Positions 1-7,421 of a stretch of DNA of 64,000 nt are shown one piece after another. A program made the position numbers and the translations under genes. Positions within the stretch are counted from its first letter, which is position 1. Every line of letters starts with the position of its first letter. The notes below the pieces were generated by a model. It made no database searches. It was not told where the DNA came from and worked only from the letters and a program-made list of their open reading frames with translations. The stretch is from DSQK01 sp964550175. Its GTDB lineage: Archaea > Nanobdellota > Nanobdellia > Woesearchaeales > ARS49. Where the stretch lies: positions 806,001-870,000 of the forward strand of contig CAZJXP010000001.1 in NCBI GenBank assembly GCA_964550175.1. Reading direction: 5' to 3'.

Positions 1-351
1 TGCAGCCTTCTCCGCTCGAAATCAAGGCAGGTGAAGCTCGTGCTTGATGACCTTGAATCAACGACTCAGGAATCGTATTCTTCAGTTCTTCCCAGCAATC
101 TCGACCATGATGAAGATATCGTGCGCTATATCAATCGAGAGCACGCCCGCGAAGTCGCGAAAGTGCTTGACGTGACCATGCGACAGGTTGAGGCTGGAAT
201 GGTTCCGGGCTTGAAGTATGACTCTCTTTGGCGTGATCCCAAGCATGACCCGAACAACGGCATGCGTTATTACATCACGACCAAGTTCCAGGGCGACATC
301 GATGAGCTTCTTGAAGACTCCGCCGCTGGAACGCTTGATCTTGAGGAGTGA
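1..351 (+). CDS. hypothetical protein, 5' end open
   Basis: I do not recognise this protein. The frame is open to the window edge, so it may be truncated upstream; the first in-window start is GTG at 31, giving 106 residues. The product is acidic and has no visible membrane segment or signal peptide. It contains a helical stretch with a REHAREVAKVLDVT segment and ends in an acidic LLEDSAAGTLDLEE tail. Its stop codon overlaps the start of the next gene by 4 nt (348), so the two are probably co-translated. Coding-like codon use supports a real gene. Confidence 0.6.
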   Translation, partial: CSLLRSKSRQVKLVLDDLESTTQESYSSVLPSNLDHDEDIVRYINREHAREVAKVLDVTMRQVEAGMVPGLKYDSLWRDPKHDPNNGMRYYITTKFQGDIDELLEDSAAGTLDLEE

Positions 352-794
352 TTCTCGTGGGCATGCTTATCTCCTATGAATTGATGAACGCTCACGACAC
401 TCACCTTATCGAAGCCCGCGCGAAAGGAGAACTTCCGCAACAGGGTTCGACTATTGATGCTGTTCTCGTTGAAATACGTGCCCGCAACGCACACTTGCCG
501 TGGCATCCTCCAACCGGCGACAATTTTTCGGAAATCAGAGCCGAAGGGTTGCTTGCAAATGACAACTATTATTATCATAAACACCCGTCATTCTGCGCAA
601 CCATTGCTGATTTGAAAAGCATTGGGATTCCCATTGACCAAGCGAAACAAGGCAAGTTCAGCGAAATCAAGTACATCAACAGCCAGATGCAAGAAGGATT
701 CATGGTCAGCGGGGATTTGTATCAGAAAATTTATGACGCTGCGGGCGGTCCGTTCAAGTGGTTCTCGAACACGGGTTTTTTTCAAGGCGATTAA
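348..794 (+). CDS. hypothetical protein
   Basis: Unrecognised 148-residue protein. The GTG start at 348 overlaps the upstream stop by 4 nt, which suggests translational coupling; an in-frame ATG lies at 363. It is soluble-looking, with a central DNYYYHKHPSF segment and the DLYQKIYDAAGGPFKW stretch near the C-terminus. No catalytic motif, membrane segment or signal peptide is visible. It is followed 14-23 nt later by the TATA box of the chaperonin gene, so it ends its own transcription unit. Confidence 0.6.
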   Translation: MILVGMLISYELMNAHDTHLIEARAKGELPQQGSTIDAVLVEIRARNAHLPWHPPTGDNFSEIRAEGLLANDNYYYHKHPSFCATIADLKSIGIPIDQAKQGKFSEIKYINSQMQEGFMVSGDLYQKIYDAAGGPFKWFSNTGFFQGD

Positions 795-808
795 CGTTTC
801 CGTCCATA

Positions 809-818
809 ACGTTTAAAT
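809..818 (+). promoter_or_regulatory. TATA box of the chaperonin gene
   Basis: GTTTAAATAG sits about 60 nt before the chaperonin ATG, in the spacing expected for an archaeal TATA box followed by a roughly 35-nt leader. A GGGGG Shine-Dalgarno site lies at 866-870, just before the ATG at 878. Confidence 0.65.
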
Positions 819-877
819 AGCCCTTCTTGACGATAATATCATTCTACTGATGGGGTGATGCAGTAGGGGGAATCACG

Positions 878-2497
878 ATGTCAAACCAAGTACAGCCTAT
901 CTTCATTTTGCCGCAGGACACGCAACGCACGACCGGAAAGAACGCGCAGCGCAACAACATCATGGCGGCTAAATTAGTCGCCGAGACGGTGCGAACGACT
1001 TTAGGTCCGAAAGGAATGGACAAGATGCTCGTGGATGCTTTAGGAGATATTACGGTTACGAACGATGGTGTGACGATTTTGCAGGAAATGCAAATTGAAC
1101 ATCCGGCAGCCAAGATGATCGTCGAAGTCGCGAAGACCCAGGAAGCCGAAGTCGGCGACGGAACGACGACGGCCGTTGTTATCGCGGGCGAATTGTTGCG
1201 AAAGGCTGAGGCGCTGCTTGACCAGAATGTTCATCCTACGGTGATTGCGCGCGGGTATCGCATTGCGCACGAGAAGGCGCTTGAGATTCTCAATGACTTG
1301 GCCGAACCGTGCACGGAAAAGGACGATGCGATGCTCAAACGCATTGCAGGAACTGCCGTCACGGGCAAGGGCGCCGAAAGCGCGAAAGAGAAATTAAGCG
1401 AGATCGCCGTGAAGGCGGTCAAGCGAGTGCTTGAACGCGACGCGAACGGCAAAATCCAGTTCGACCGCGAGCACATCAAGCTCGAAAAGAAAGTCGGCGG
1501 GGCTGTTGAAGATTCTGAGCTCATTGACGGAATCGTTCTTGAGAAGGAAGCCGTCCATCCGCAGATGCCTAAATTGGTTCCTGGAGCCAAAATCGCGTTG
1601 ATTGACTCTGCTATCGAAATCAAAGATACGGAAATGGATGCGAAGATCGAGATCACGCAGCCGTCCCAAATGCAGGCGTTTTTGGATCAAGAAGAGAGCA
1701 TGCTGCGCAAGATGGTTGACAAAATCGTCAACGCCGGCGCGAACGTCGTGTTCTGTCAGAAAGGCATCGATGATACTGCTCAGCACTTCCTTGCGAAGAA
1801 AGGAATCTACGCCGCGCGCCGAGTGAAGAAGTCCGACATGGAATCGTTAGCTCGAGCCACGGGCGGAATCATCGTCACGAACTTGGACGACTTGACGGCG
1901 AAAGATTTGGGTCATTCTGGCCGCGTCGAGGAATTGAAGATTGGCGACGAAGAGTTGACGTATGTTACCGGTTGCAAGAACCCGAAGAGCGTCACGATTT
2001 TAGTTCGTGGTGGCACGACGCACATCGTTGATGAAGTTCGTCGAGCGATGACGGACGCCATCGGCGACGTTGCGGCTGCGATCAAAGTGGGCAAGGTTGT
2101 TGCCGGAGCCGGCGCGCCTGAGATCGAAGTCTCGCGCGAATTACGCAAATTTGCGGATACGCTGTCCGGACGAGAGCAGCTCGCTGTTTTGGCTTTTGCG
2201 GATTCGCTTGAAGTGATTCCTCGCACACTTGCGGAGAACGCAGGAATGGACCCGATAGACATCATCACCGAATTGAAGAACGCCCATGACAAGAAACAAA
2301 AGTGGGCAGGCGTTGACGTCTACAACGGCAAAATCATGGACGCGTGGAAAGCCGGCGTCATCGAACCCTTGAAGATCAAGACGCAGGCGATTAGTTCTGC
2401 GTCCGAAGTTGCGCAGATGATTTTGCGCATCGACGATGTCATCTCGAGCGGGAAGTCCGCGGCGCAGCCGCAAGGACCGGGAATGGACGGGATGTAA
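878..2497 (+). CDS. thsA: thermosome subunit (group II chaperonin)
   Basis: ATP-dependent cytosolic protein-folding chaperonin subunit that assembles into a double-ring complex. The 539-residue length is typical of archaeal thermosome subunits. Visible motifs are the nucleotide site TLGPKGMDKML near residue 41, VTNDGVTIL, the phosphate loop GDGTTT near residue 94, and a GAGAPEIEVSRELR apical/equatorial signature. The C-terminus is a Gly/Met-rich GPGMDGM tail. It has its own TATA box and a GGGGG ribosome site. The downstream hypothetical gene overlaps by one base (TAATG), so they share a transcript. Only one thermosome subunit gene is visible in this window. Confidence 0.97.
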   Translation: MSNQVQPIFILPQDTQRTTGKNAQRNNIMAAKLVAETVRTTLGPKGMDKMLVDALGDITVTNDGVTILQEMQIEHPAAKMIVEVAKTQEAEVGDGTTTAVVIAGELLRKAEALLDQNVHPTVIARGYRIAHEKALEILNDLAEPCTEKDDAMLKRIAGTAVTGKGAESAKEKLSEIAVKAVKRVLERDANGKIQFDREHIKLEKKVGGAVEDSELIDGIVLEKEAVHPQMPKLVPGAKIALIDSAIEIKDTEMDAKIEITQPSQMQAFLDQEESMLRKMVDKIVNAGANVVFCQKGIDDTAQHFLAKKGIYAARRVKKSDMESLARATGGIIVTNLDDLTAKDLGHSGRVEELKIGDEELTYVTGCKNPKSVTILVRGGTTHIVDEVRRAMTDAIGDVAAAIKVGKVVAGAGAPEIEVSRELRKFADTLSGREQLAVLAFADSLEVIPRTLAENAGMDPIDIITELKNAHDKKQKWAGVDVYNGKIMDAWKAGVIEPLKIKTQAISSASEVAQMILRIDDVISSGKSAAQPQGPGMDGM

Positions 2498-2823
2498 TGT
2501 CCTTGCTTTCGGTTTTCAAGTCGCGCAATGAAAACGAGCTAATCATGTTAAAGAAAGCGATTACCACTCTTGAGGATGAATGCGCGCTCGTGACACGACC
2601 GAGCGAGCTGAAGGTGATAGTTGACTATGTAGGCGCAGGGTGCAGCAATGTCGTGCGCATCACGCCCGTCTCGGCGCAGTCAAAAATAATTGAGGCGAAC
2701 GCCACGAAAGGCATCGCCTACCGTCGCATGACTCCCGTTGAAAACGACCGGGCGCGGATGGAATTCGACATCGGAGACTACCGTTTTCAAGTATGGTATC
2801 GTAGCAGCCGCAAAGCACAGTAA
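2497..2823 (+). CDS. hypothetical protein cotranscribed with thermosome
   Basis: Unrecognised 108-residue soluble protein whose ATG overlaps the thermosome stop by one base (TAATG). It begins with a helical region (ENELIMLKKAITTLEDECALV) and continues with a strand-rich part ending GDYRFQVWYRSSRKAQ. No catalytic motif or membrane segment is visible. The coupling to a chaperonin gene could mean co-regulation or a cofactor role, but nothing in the sequence shows this directly. Confidence 0.7.
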   Translation: MSLLSVFKSRNENELIMLKKAITTLEDECALVTRPSELKVIVDYVGAGCSNVVRITPVSAQSKIIEANATKGIAYRRMTPVENDRARMEFDIGDYRFQVWYRSSRKAQ

Positions 2824-2865
2824 TCTTTATTAGCATCTTCGCTTCTATCGGTTCAGGTGATTCCA

Positions 2866-3063
2866 ATGCCAAAAACATCTGATGAAACAATCGTGCTCAC
2901 AGCAATCCACGCGCACGCGGACGAAATTGAAACCCATTTGAAATCCATTTGGGGATTAATCCGTAAAGTCAAGGACAAAGCGCTTTTGAGAGGGCTGGAA
3001 GTGTCGTTCGGCGAGCTCGAAACCGCGGTCGAGACCATAAAGAAGCTCGCGCCGGAAGATTGA
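2866..3063 (+). CDS. small helical hypothetical protein
   Basis: 65-residue, mostly helical acidic protein (start MPKTSDETIV). I chose ATG 2866 because AGGTGA at 2855-2860 lies at an ideal 5-nt spacing; the GTG at 2857 is part of that ribosome site. An AT-rich TATA-like stretch around 2824-2832 precedes it. Heptad-like patterns (LKSIWGLIRKVKDKALLRGL) suggest a short coiled coil or helical hairpin. No family is recognised. A dispersed inverted-repeat element lies immediately downstream. Confidence 0.65.
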   Translation: MPKTSDETIVLTAIHAHADEIETHLKSIWGLIRKVKDKALLRGLEVSFGELETAVETIKKLAPED

Positions 3064-3087
3064 GCTTAGTTTGCATTCCTTGCTGTT

Positions 3088-3167
3088 CTTTGCCCCGGCA
3101 GATTTTGTCGCTTTACGGCCATGATTTTAGTTACAGAGCCAACGAAACAAAACGGGGCGGTAAAAAG
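3088..3167. repeat. dispersed inverted-repeat element, copy 1
   Basis: About 80 nt ending in GGGGCGGTAAAAAG. The left arm reads CTTTGCCCCGGCAG, a diverged form of the CTTTTTACCG arm of the other copies. The inner part keeps the ATTTTAGTTAC core and AGCCAAC. It is followed by AGCAACG, a short 3' flank also seen after other copies. It lies between two same-strand genes. Confidence 0.75.
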
Positions 3168-3275
3168 TGCCTAGAAGCAACGTGCGGAGAAAAGTCCTTC
3201 ATCTCTTCTCCATTCGCAACCTTTATAAATCTCCAAAGGTTGTTCTCCAGCAGATAGTTCAAAAAAGGTGAATCA

Positions 3276-3824
3276 ATGGACGATATTCCAACTTCTGACA
3301 ATGAGGACAATTACGAGCTCGTGCCCTACAAGGAAATTCAGGACCTGAAGGACGAACTCAAGCGGATGAAGGACGTCCCCATCCCGTCAACGAAGAAGCT
3401 CCAAATCACGATGGACGAGCTCGCGATGAAAGTCGACCGCTTGACCGCCATCTTCGAGGAAGCCGGCCACGAAATCAAGACCGAAGAAGGCGGATTGACC
3501 TTCCAGGAAAAGATGAAGCCCGTCCTCGAGAAGATGAACAAGATCCTCGAACAGAACTCCGAAATCGCCAAGGGCATCGTTGCCGTTGCGGATTTGGTGA
3601 ACGAGCTCAAGGGACGAATGGAAGACGGATTCACGGTCAAGAAGGACGAGCACATGCCGTCTGGCGACGAATTGATTAGGCCGGAGATGCGAAGCTTTAG
3701 CCCGCCGCCTTCATTTGGCGCGCAGCAGAGCTTCAGCCCGCCTCCCACGTTCAACCAGCCGCCCAGGCCGTTGCCGTCCATGGCGCCGCCTTCGCAACCG
3801 AAGAGAAAGCTCGGGTTTTTCTAA
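3276..3824 (+). CDS. coiled-coil protein with proline-rich tail
   Basis: 182-residue soluble protein. Residues about 15-45 and 90-120 are predicted coiled coil by heptad pattern (KEIQDLKDELKRMKDV; EKMNKILEQNSEIAKG). The last ~50 residues are Pro/Ser/Phe-rich with repeated SFSPPPSF and SFSPPPTF units and end PKRKLGFF. Similar coiled-coil plus basic-hydrophobic tail proteins occur in DPANN genomes, function unknown. A CTTTATAAATC TATA box at 3219-3229 and an AAGGTGA ribosome site support the start. The next gene, another coiled-coil protein, begins 3 nt later, so the pair likely forms an operon and may interact. Confidence 0.85.
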   Translation: MDDIPTSDNEDNYELVPYKEIQDLKDELKRMKDVPIPSTKKLQITMDELAMKVDRLTAIFEEAGHEIKTEEGGLTFQEKMKPVLEKMNKILEQNSEIAKGIVAVADLVNELKGRMEDGFTVKKDEHMPSGDELIRPEMRSFSPPPSFGAQQSFSPPPTFNQPPRPLPSMAPPSQPKRKLGFF

Positions 3825-3827
3825 ACT

Positions 3828-4352
3828 ATGTTCCCCGGCGTTGACCATGTGAAGGCGCAGACATTGTTCCACTACTGCGGCCACGCGACGCGACGCTTGA
3901 TCGAGCGCGACTACGTCAAGCGCGAGCTCGAAGACCACATCGTCAAGCTCCGCAAGTTTGCGAACAAGGACCTGAAAGGCCAGCTCGATCAATTGGAGCG
4001 CAAGATTTCCGAATCCATCGCGATGGAGCAGCGCATCGTCGGTCACCAGGGCGAAGAGGACATCTTCCACCGCAAACTCAAGGACAAGATGGAACTGCTC
4101 GAGAAGCGACTGGGCGTGTTCTTAGAGAACCGGGATGAGCGCGCGCAAAGGATTCGCGAACTAGAAACGAAAGTGCTTGAGAGACTTTCCTCGAAAGCGC
4201 AGAAGATCGCGTTATTGCGCGACGATGTTTCCCGTTTGACCGCGATGCACAAGGAGCTTGCGAAGTCCGGCAAGAACAAGAAGAAGCTCGAGCTCGTCGA
4301 CGACAAGCTGAAAGCGATGAAGTCGAGATTGAAGACGTTGGAAAATAATTAG
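3828..4352 (+). CDS. coiled-coil hypothetical protein
   Basis: 174-residue, highly charged, almost wholly helical protein with long heptad patterns (DQLERKISESIAMEQRIV; KDKMELLEKRLGVFLENR; DDKLKAMKSRLKTLENN). It lies 3 nt after the preceding coiled-coil gene and is probably co-translated. No enzymatic motif, signal peptide or membrane helix is seen. The N-terminal HVKAQTLFHYCGHATRRLIERDY segment holds a CGH but no paired metal-site residues. It may be a structural partner of its neighbour. It converges on the histone-like gene. Confidence 0.8.
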   Translation: MFPGVDHVKAQTLFHYCGHATRRLIERDYVKRELEDHIVKLRKFANKDLKGQLDQLERKISESIAMEQRIVGHQGEEDIFHRKLKDKMELLEKRLGVFLENRDERAQRIRELETKVLERLSSKAQKIALLRDDVSRLTAMHKELAKSGKNKKKLELVDDKLKAMKSRLKTLENN

Positions 4353-4376
4353 TTCTTAGAAAAGTAATAAAAATAA

Positions 4377-4538
4377 TTAAACGTCCCGCGCCAACACGGT
4401 GCGACGGTTGTTTTCCTTCGCCCTTCTGATGGCTTCCTTGACAAGATGCTCGGCCTTGACGTTCAGGGCCGCGATGAAGTCCCCTCCGACGTTTATCTCG
4501 CCGCACAAATCCTTGACTTTTGATTTGACAATGAGCAT
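4377..4538 (-). CDS. short histone-fold-like DNA-binding protein
   Basis: 53-residue protein starting MLIVKSKVKDL and ending NNRRTVLARDV. The terminal AIRRAKENNRRTVLARDV pattern matches the last helix and RT..RDV end of archaeal histone-fold or DUF1931-type proteins, so chromatin or DNA binding is the likely role. I chose ATG 4538 because GAGGTG lies directly upstream; the longer open frame to 4631 runs into gltX coding sequence. A GCTTTTAACC box near 4577-4586 may be the promoter. The usual histone is ~65-70 residues, so this is a short variant. Confidence 0.8.
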   Translation of the reverse strand: MLIVKSKVKDLCGEINVGGDFIAALNVKAEHLVKEAIRRAKENNRRTVLARDV

Positions 4539-4590
4539 AGTACACCTCTTGCTATTATTGTAGATGAGTTGTTGGTTAAAAGCTTTCTGA

Positions 4591-6285
4591 TTACTTATGC
4601 GTGTACCAGAAGTAGCGCTTGTTCCCATCAATCTTGTCCAAGCGCACGAATCCGAAGCGCTCGAACTGGATCAAATCATTTACCTTCAAATCTTTGATGC
4701 CGTGCTCGGCGTAGCCTTTCACGGTCGTCGCATCGGGCATCATGATTTCGGTCTCAATCAAATCATGCGTGTGCTCCGCGGGCAGCCAGTGCATCGTTGA
4801 TTCGCCTGTTTTTCGATATGTTTCGATGTCAAGCGAATCAAACTCCAAGCTTTCCCCTTTTTTCGTGAAGTTGAGGCACTCCATCAGTCGGTAGAGTTTT
4901 CCTTTTTGTATCAGGTCAAAGTCCTTCTTCGGGACGAAGAACTGGTCGTGCGTCACGAACTTGCGCGACCCCCACTCGGCGTGGTCGGGATGCAAATGCA
5001 GCGAGACTTCTTTCATCTTCGCGTTCTTGATGGTAATTTTCGTCGGGTTTTCGACGAAGAAGTACCGTTTGACTTTCTGGTCGATAAGTTTGCGGTTGAT
5101 GCTCGCTATCGCAGTAAAATCAATATTCGCCTGGTCTCGCTTCAGTCCGACTTCCATGACCAATTCATGGAGCGTTTCGGGAAGGATTCCTCTTCGTCTT
5201 AGTGCGAGAAGCGTAACAAGTCTCGGGTCGTCCCAGCCGATCATCTGGCCGGACTCTATCGACGCGCGGATCTCGCGCCCTTGCGTCGTCGCGCCGATGA
5301 CCTGGAATCGGCCAAACTCAAAGATGTTCAAGTCCTTGTAGCCTAAACATTTTCGCAACTGGTCGTGCAACGCGGCTCGCAGCACGAACTCGGCCGAGCG
5401 CATCACGTGCGTGACGCCGTTGAACTCCTCCATGACGACGCTCGCCATGTCGTACAGCGGCCAGACGGCGTACTTGTCGCCCTGCAGGTAGTGAGTGTGC
5501 AAATCAATCCTGAACAATACCGGGTCGCGCAGGACGCCGTTCTTGGACGCCATGTCTCCTTTGTATCGTATCGTGACGCTGCCTTCCTTGTGCTTCCGAT
5601 CAAGCATCTCCTTCCAGATTTTGAGATTGTCCGCCGCAGGCGTTTCTCGGTGGGCGCAGCCTATGCCCTTGAAGCGCAAGTCGCGCATGATTTCCTGGTT
5701 GCAGAAGCAGGCGTAGGCGTGGTTGGCCTTCAGCAAATGCTCGGCCGCGTAGTAGAACTTCGGCATCTCGTTCGACATGATGATTTCGCCGTCAGGAACG
5801 ATTCCTAGCCAGGCGATGTCGTTTCTTACAACATCCATGAATTCTTGCGTTGATTTCTCAGGATTCGTATCCTCGAATCGCAACAGGCACTTGCCGTGGT
5901 ACTTCTTGGCGAAGAGATGGCTGACGAGGAATGCGAGCGCGTGGCCGATATGAGTGTATTTGCTGGGTTCCGGAGGCAATCGCGTGACGACCTTGCCGTC
6001 GACCGCGTTGGGTAGTTCCGGAAGCTCGCGGGGCTTTTCTTCTACTTTCTTTTCTTCCAACAGTTCAGGAGCGGTCGTCTGCAATTCTTTCAGCTGCGCT
6101 TCTGGCGTCATCGCGTTGACGTTCTTTATGACGGCCGCGATGTCCTTCGCGACGTCCTTCATTTTATCTTTGAGTGTGTTGTCTATCGCGAGCAGCTTGC
6201 CGATGATCGCGCCCGATGATGCCTTTCCGCCGTACTTGATGGCGTTCTGCAACGCGTATTTGCGTATCTCAACCTTGAGGTCCAT
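4591..6285 (-). CDS. gltX: glutamyl-tRNA synthetase, archaeal type
   Basis: Attaches glutamate to tRNA-Glu (and in many archaea also tRNA-Gln) in the cytosol. At 564 residues it has the archaeal/eukaryotic layout: a helical N-terminal ~100-residue extension, a class I catalytic core with THIGHALAF (HIGH box), the WDDPRLVTLLALRRRGI segment typical of archaeal GluRS, and an all-beta anticodon-binding C-terminus ending KRYFWYTHK. A CTTTAAATAG box at 6309-6318 on the minus strand lies ~26 nt before the ATG, so the transcript is nearly leaderless. A tRNA-Glu gene is present at 58.8 kb. Confidence 0.97.
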   Translation of the reverse strand: MDLKVEIRKYALQNAIKYGGKASSGAIIGKLLAIDNTLKDKMKDVAKDIAAVIKNVNAMTPEAQLKELQTTAPELLEEKKVEEKPRELPELPNAVDGKVVTRLPPEPSKYTHIGHALAFLVSHLFAKKYHGKCLLRFEDTNPEKSTQEFMDVVRNDIAWLGIVPDGEIIMSNEMPKFYYAAEHLLKANHAYACFCNQEIMRDLRFKGIGCAHRETPAADNLKIWKEMLDRKHKEGSVTIRYKGDMASKNGVLRDPVLFRIDLHTHYLQGDKYAVWPLYDMASVVMEEFNGVTHVMRSAEFVLRAALHDQLRKCLGYKDLNIFEFGRFQVIGATTQGREIRASIESGQMIGWDDPRLVTLLALRRRGILPETLHELVMEVGLKRDQANIDFTAIASINRKLIDQKVKRYFFVENPTKITIKNAKMKEVSLHLHPDHAEWGSRKFVTHDQFFVPKKDFDLIQKGKLYRLMECLNFTKKGESLEFDSLDIETYRKTGESTMHWLPAEHTHDLIETEIMMPDATTVKGYAEHGIKDLKVNDLIQFERFGFVRLDKIDGNKRYFWYTHK

Positions 6286-6352
6286 GATGTATTCGCGAGA
6301 AAGAGTCTATTTAAAGGTTGCTTTGGGAAATTTGATAAGTTATGATTAATGC

Positions 6353-6382
6353 TGAACTACGTCTAATATCGCCGGTAAAAAG
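6353..6382. repeat. dispersed inverted-repeat element, partial copy 2
   Basis: Only the right part is clear: ACGTCTAATATCGCCGG followed by TAAAAAG, then a flank AAAGCAAG like other copies. The left CTTTTTACC arm is missing or decayed. It lies upstream of gltX, between its promoter and the 3' end of the pilus cluster. Confidence 0.6.
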
Positions 6383-6437
6383 TAGTATGGCGGAAAGCAA
6401 GTGCGGGGAAACGGTAACGGAAAAAAGTTGACCTGCC

Positions 6438-6491
6438 GTGCGGCTGGCTGGCGGGCGCAGCTCGGCTGCAGTCCCGGCCAGCGCAGCCGCA
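6438..6491. repeat. GC-rich palindromic repeat, copy A
   Basis: 54-nt GC-rich imperfect palindrome bounded by GTGCGGCTG and CAGCCGCA, with an internal GCAGCTCGGCTGC hairpin (6457-6469). It is nearly the reverse complement of the element at 10641-10694. The two face each other across the pseudopilin genes 6510-10549. Confidence 0.8.
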
Positions 6492-6509
6492 GAAATAATT
6501 ACTGATCAA

Positions 6510-7421
6510 CTAATTGTAAACCAGCAAATGCGTGCTGTCGAGCAGGAACCAGCCAGGGGTGTTGTCCACCGGGCTGTTCGATGTGCTGGTGTTCCTAAAA
6601 TAGAGGTAGTCAACGGCCGAGCCGACGTGCGTCGGGACATCCTGTAATTCTATTGTGCTGATGTTCACTAGGCTCTCAATGCCATACGGCGAGGCGTTCA
6701 TCAGTCCCTGCATACGAAGCAAAAAGCTCGGGCTATCGTTGTGCGCGTAGTAGAACCCGTTGGTTATGTGGTCAAGCAGGTTCGCCGTATTATTTCCGAC
6801 GATGAAGTCCGTGTACGGCGTCTCGTTGATGATGTTCGTGACGCGTCCGTACGTGTTCAGCAAATAGACGGGGTCTTCGAAGCCCGTGATCGGGATTTTT
6901 GCGCGGCCGGTGTGGTTAGCGCTGAAGCTCGCCAGCCCTGAGTTGTCGGTCAACGTCAAGGTCGCATTTGCGGTGACTTCCACTTCCCAAGGAGTCGTGT
7001 GCGCGAACGAAATCCCTTTCAATTCCACATTCAGCGACAATCCAACCAGGTTAGCCTGCGCCTCGATGCGCGACTGCCAGTCATTCAGCGTCGCGTTCTC
7101 GACTACCGGAAGCGTCACGCCGTTGTAGCTCGCATTCATCAGCGATGATGCGAACGCCGTGGGAAGGTCGTTGATAAACACTCCCTGGTCGACCATGTAG
7201 TCTTCCAAGGATAGGAGCGCGCGGAACCCTCCGATGGCCAACGCCCGGTCAAAATCCTTCTTCGTGTCGGTGAGGAAGTTGTCCAGCGTCGCGATTCTCG
7301 TCTGCACGGAATGGCCGTTTGTTTCGGTCTTGGTCACCGCGAGAATGGTGACGATGGCGAACCCCGCCAGAAGCACGGCAATGATGGTGAAGAAAATCCC
7401 CCTGCGGTTCATCATCGCCAC
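6510..7421 (-). CDS. pilin-operon membrane-anchored extracellular protein
   Basis: 303-residue protein with a basic start MAMMNRRG directly followed by one hydrophobic helix (IFFTIIAVLLAGFAIVTIL), then a long beta-rich, Asn/Thr-rich domain with many N-x-S/T sequons. This N-anchor layout and the R-G-I-F-F junction match the neighbouring pseudopilin-like proteins, so it is probably a surface-exposed minor pilin or tip component. It overlaps the upstream gene by 10 nt. The N-terminus lacks the Gln of the RGQ form, so whether the class III peptidase cuts it is unclear. Confidence 0.75.
   Translation of the reverse strand: MAMMNRRGIFFTIIAVLLAGFAIVTILAVTKTETNGHSVQTRIATLDNFLTDTKKDFDRALAIGGFRALLSLEDYMVDQGVFINDLPTAFASSLMNASYNGVTLPVVENATLNDWQSRIEAQANLVGLSLNVELKGISFAHTTPWEVEVTANATLTLTDNSGLASFSANHTGRAKIPITGFEDPVYLLNTYGRVTNIINETPYTDFIVGNNTANLLDHITNGFYYAHNDSPSFLLRMQGLMNASPYGIESLVNISTIELQDVPTHVGSAVDYLYFRNTSTSNSPVDNTPGWFLLDSTHLLVYN

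Noticed and set aside
878..2497. Many antisense frames of 80-140 residues inside the chaperonin gene
   Set aside because: They mirror the codon bias of the real gene and have no promoter or ribosome site.
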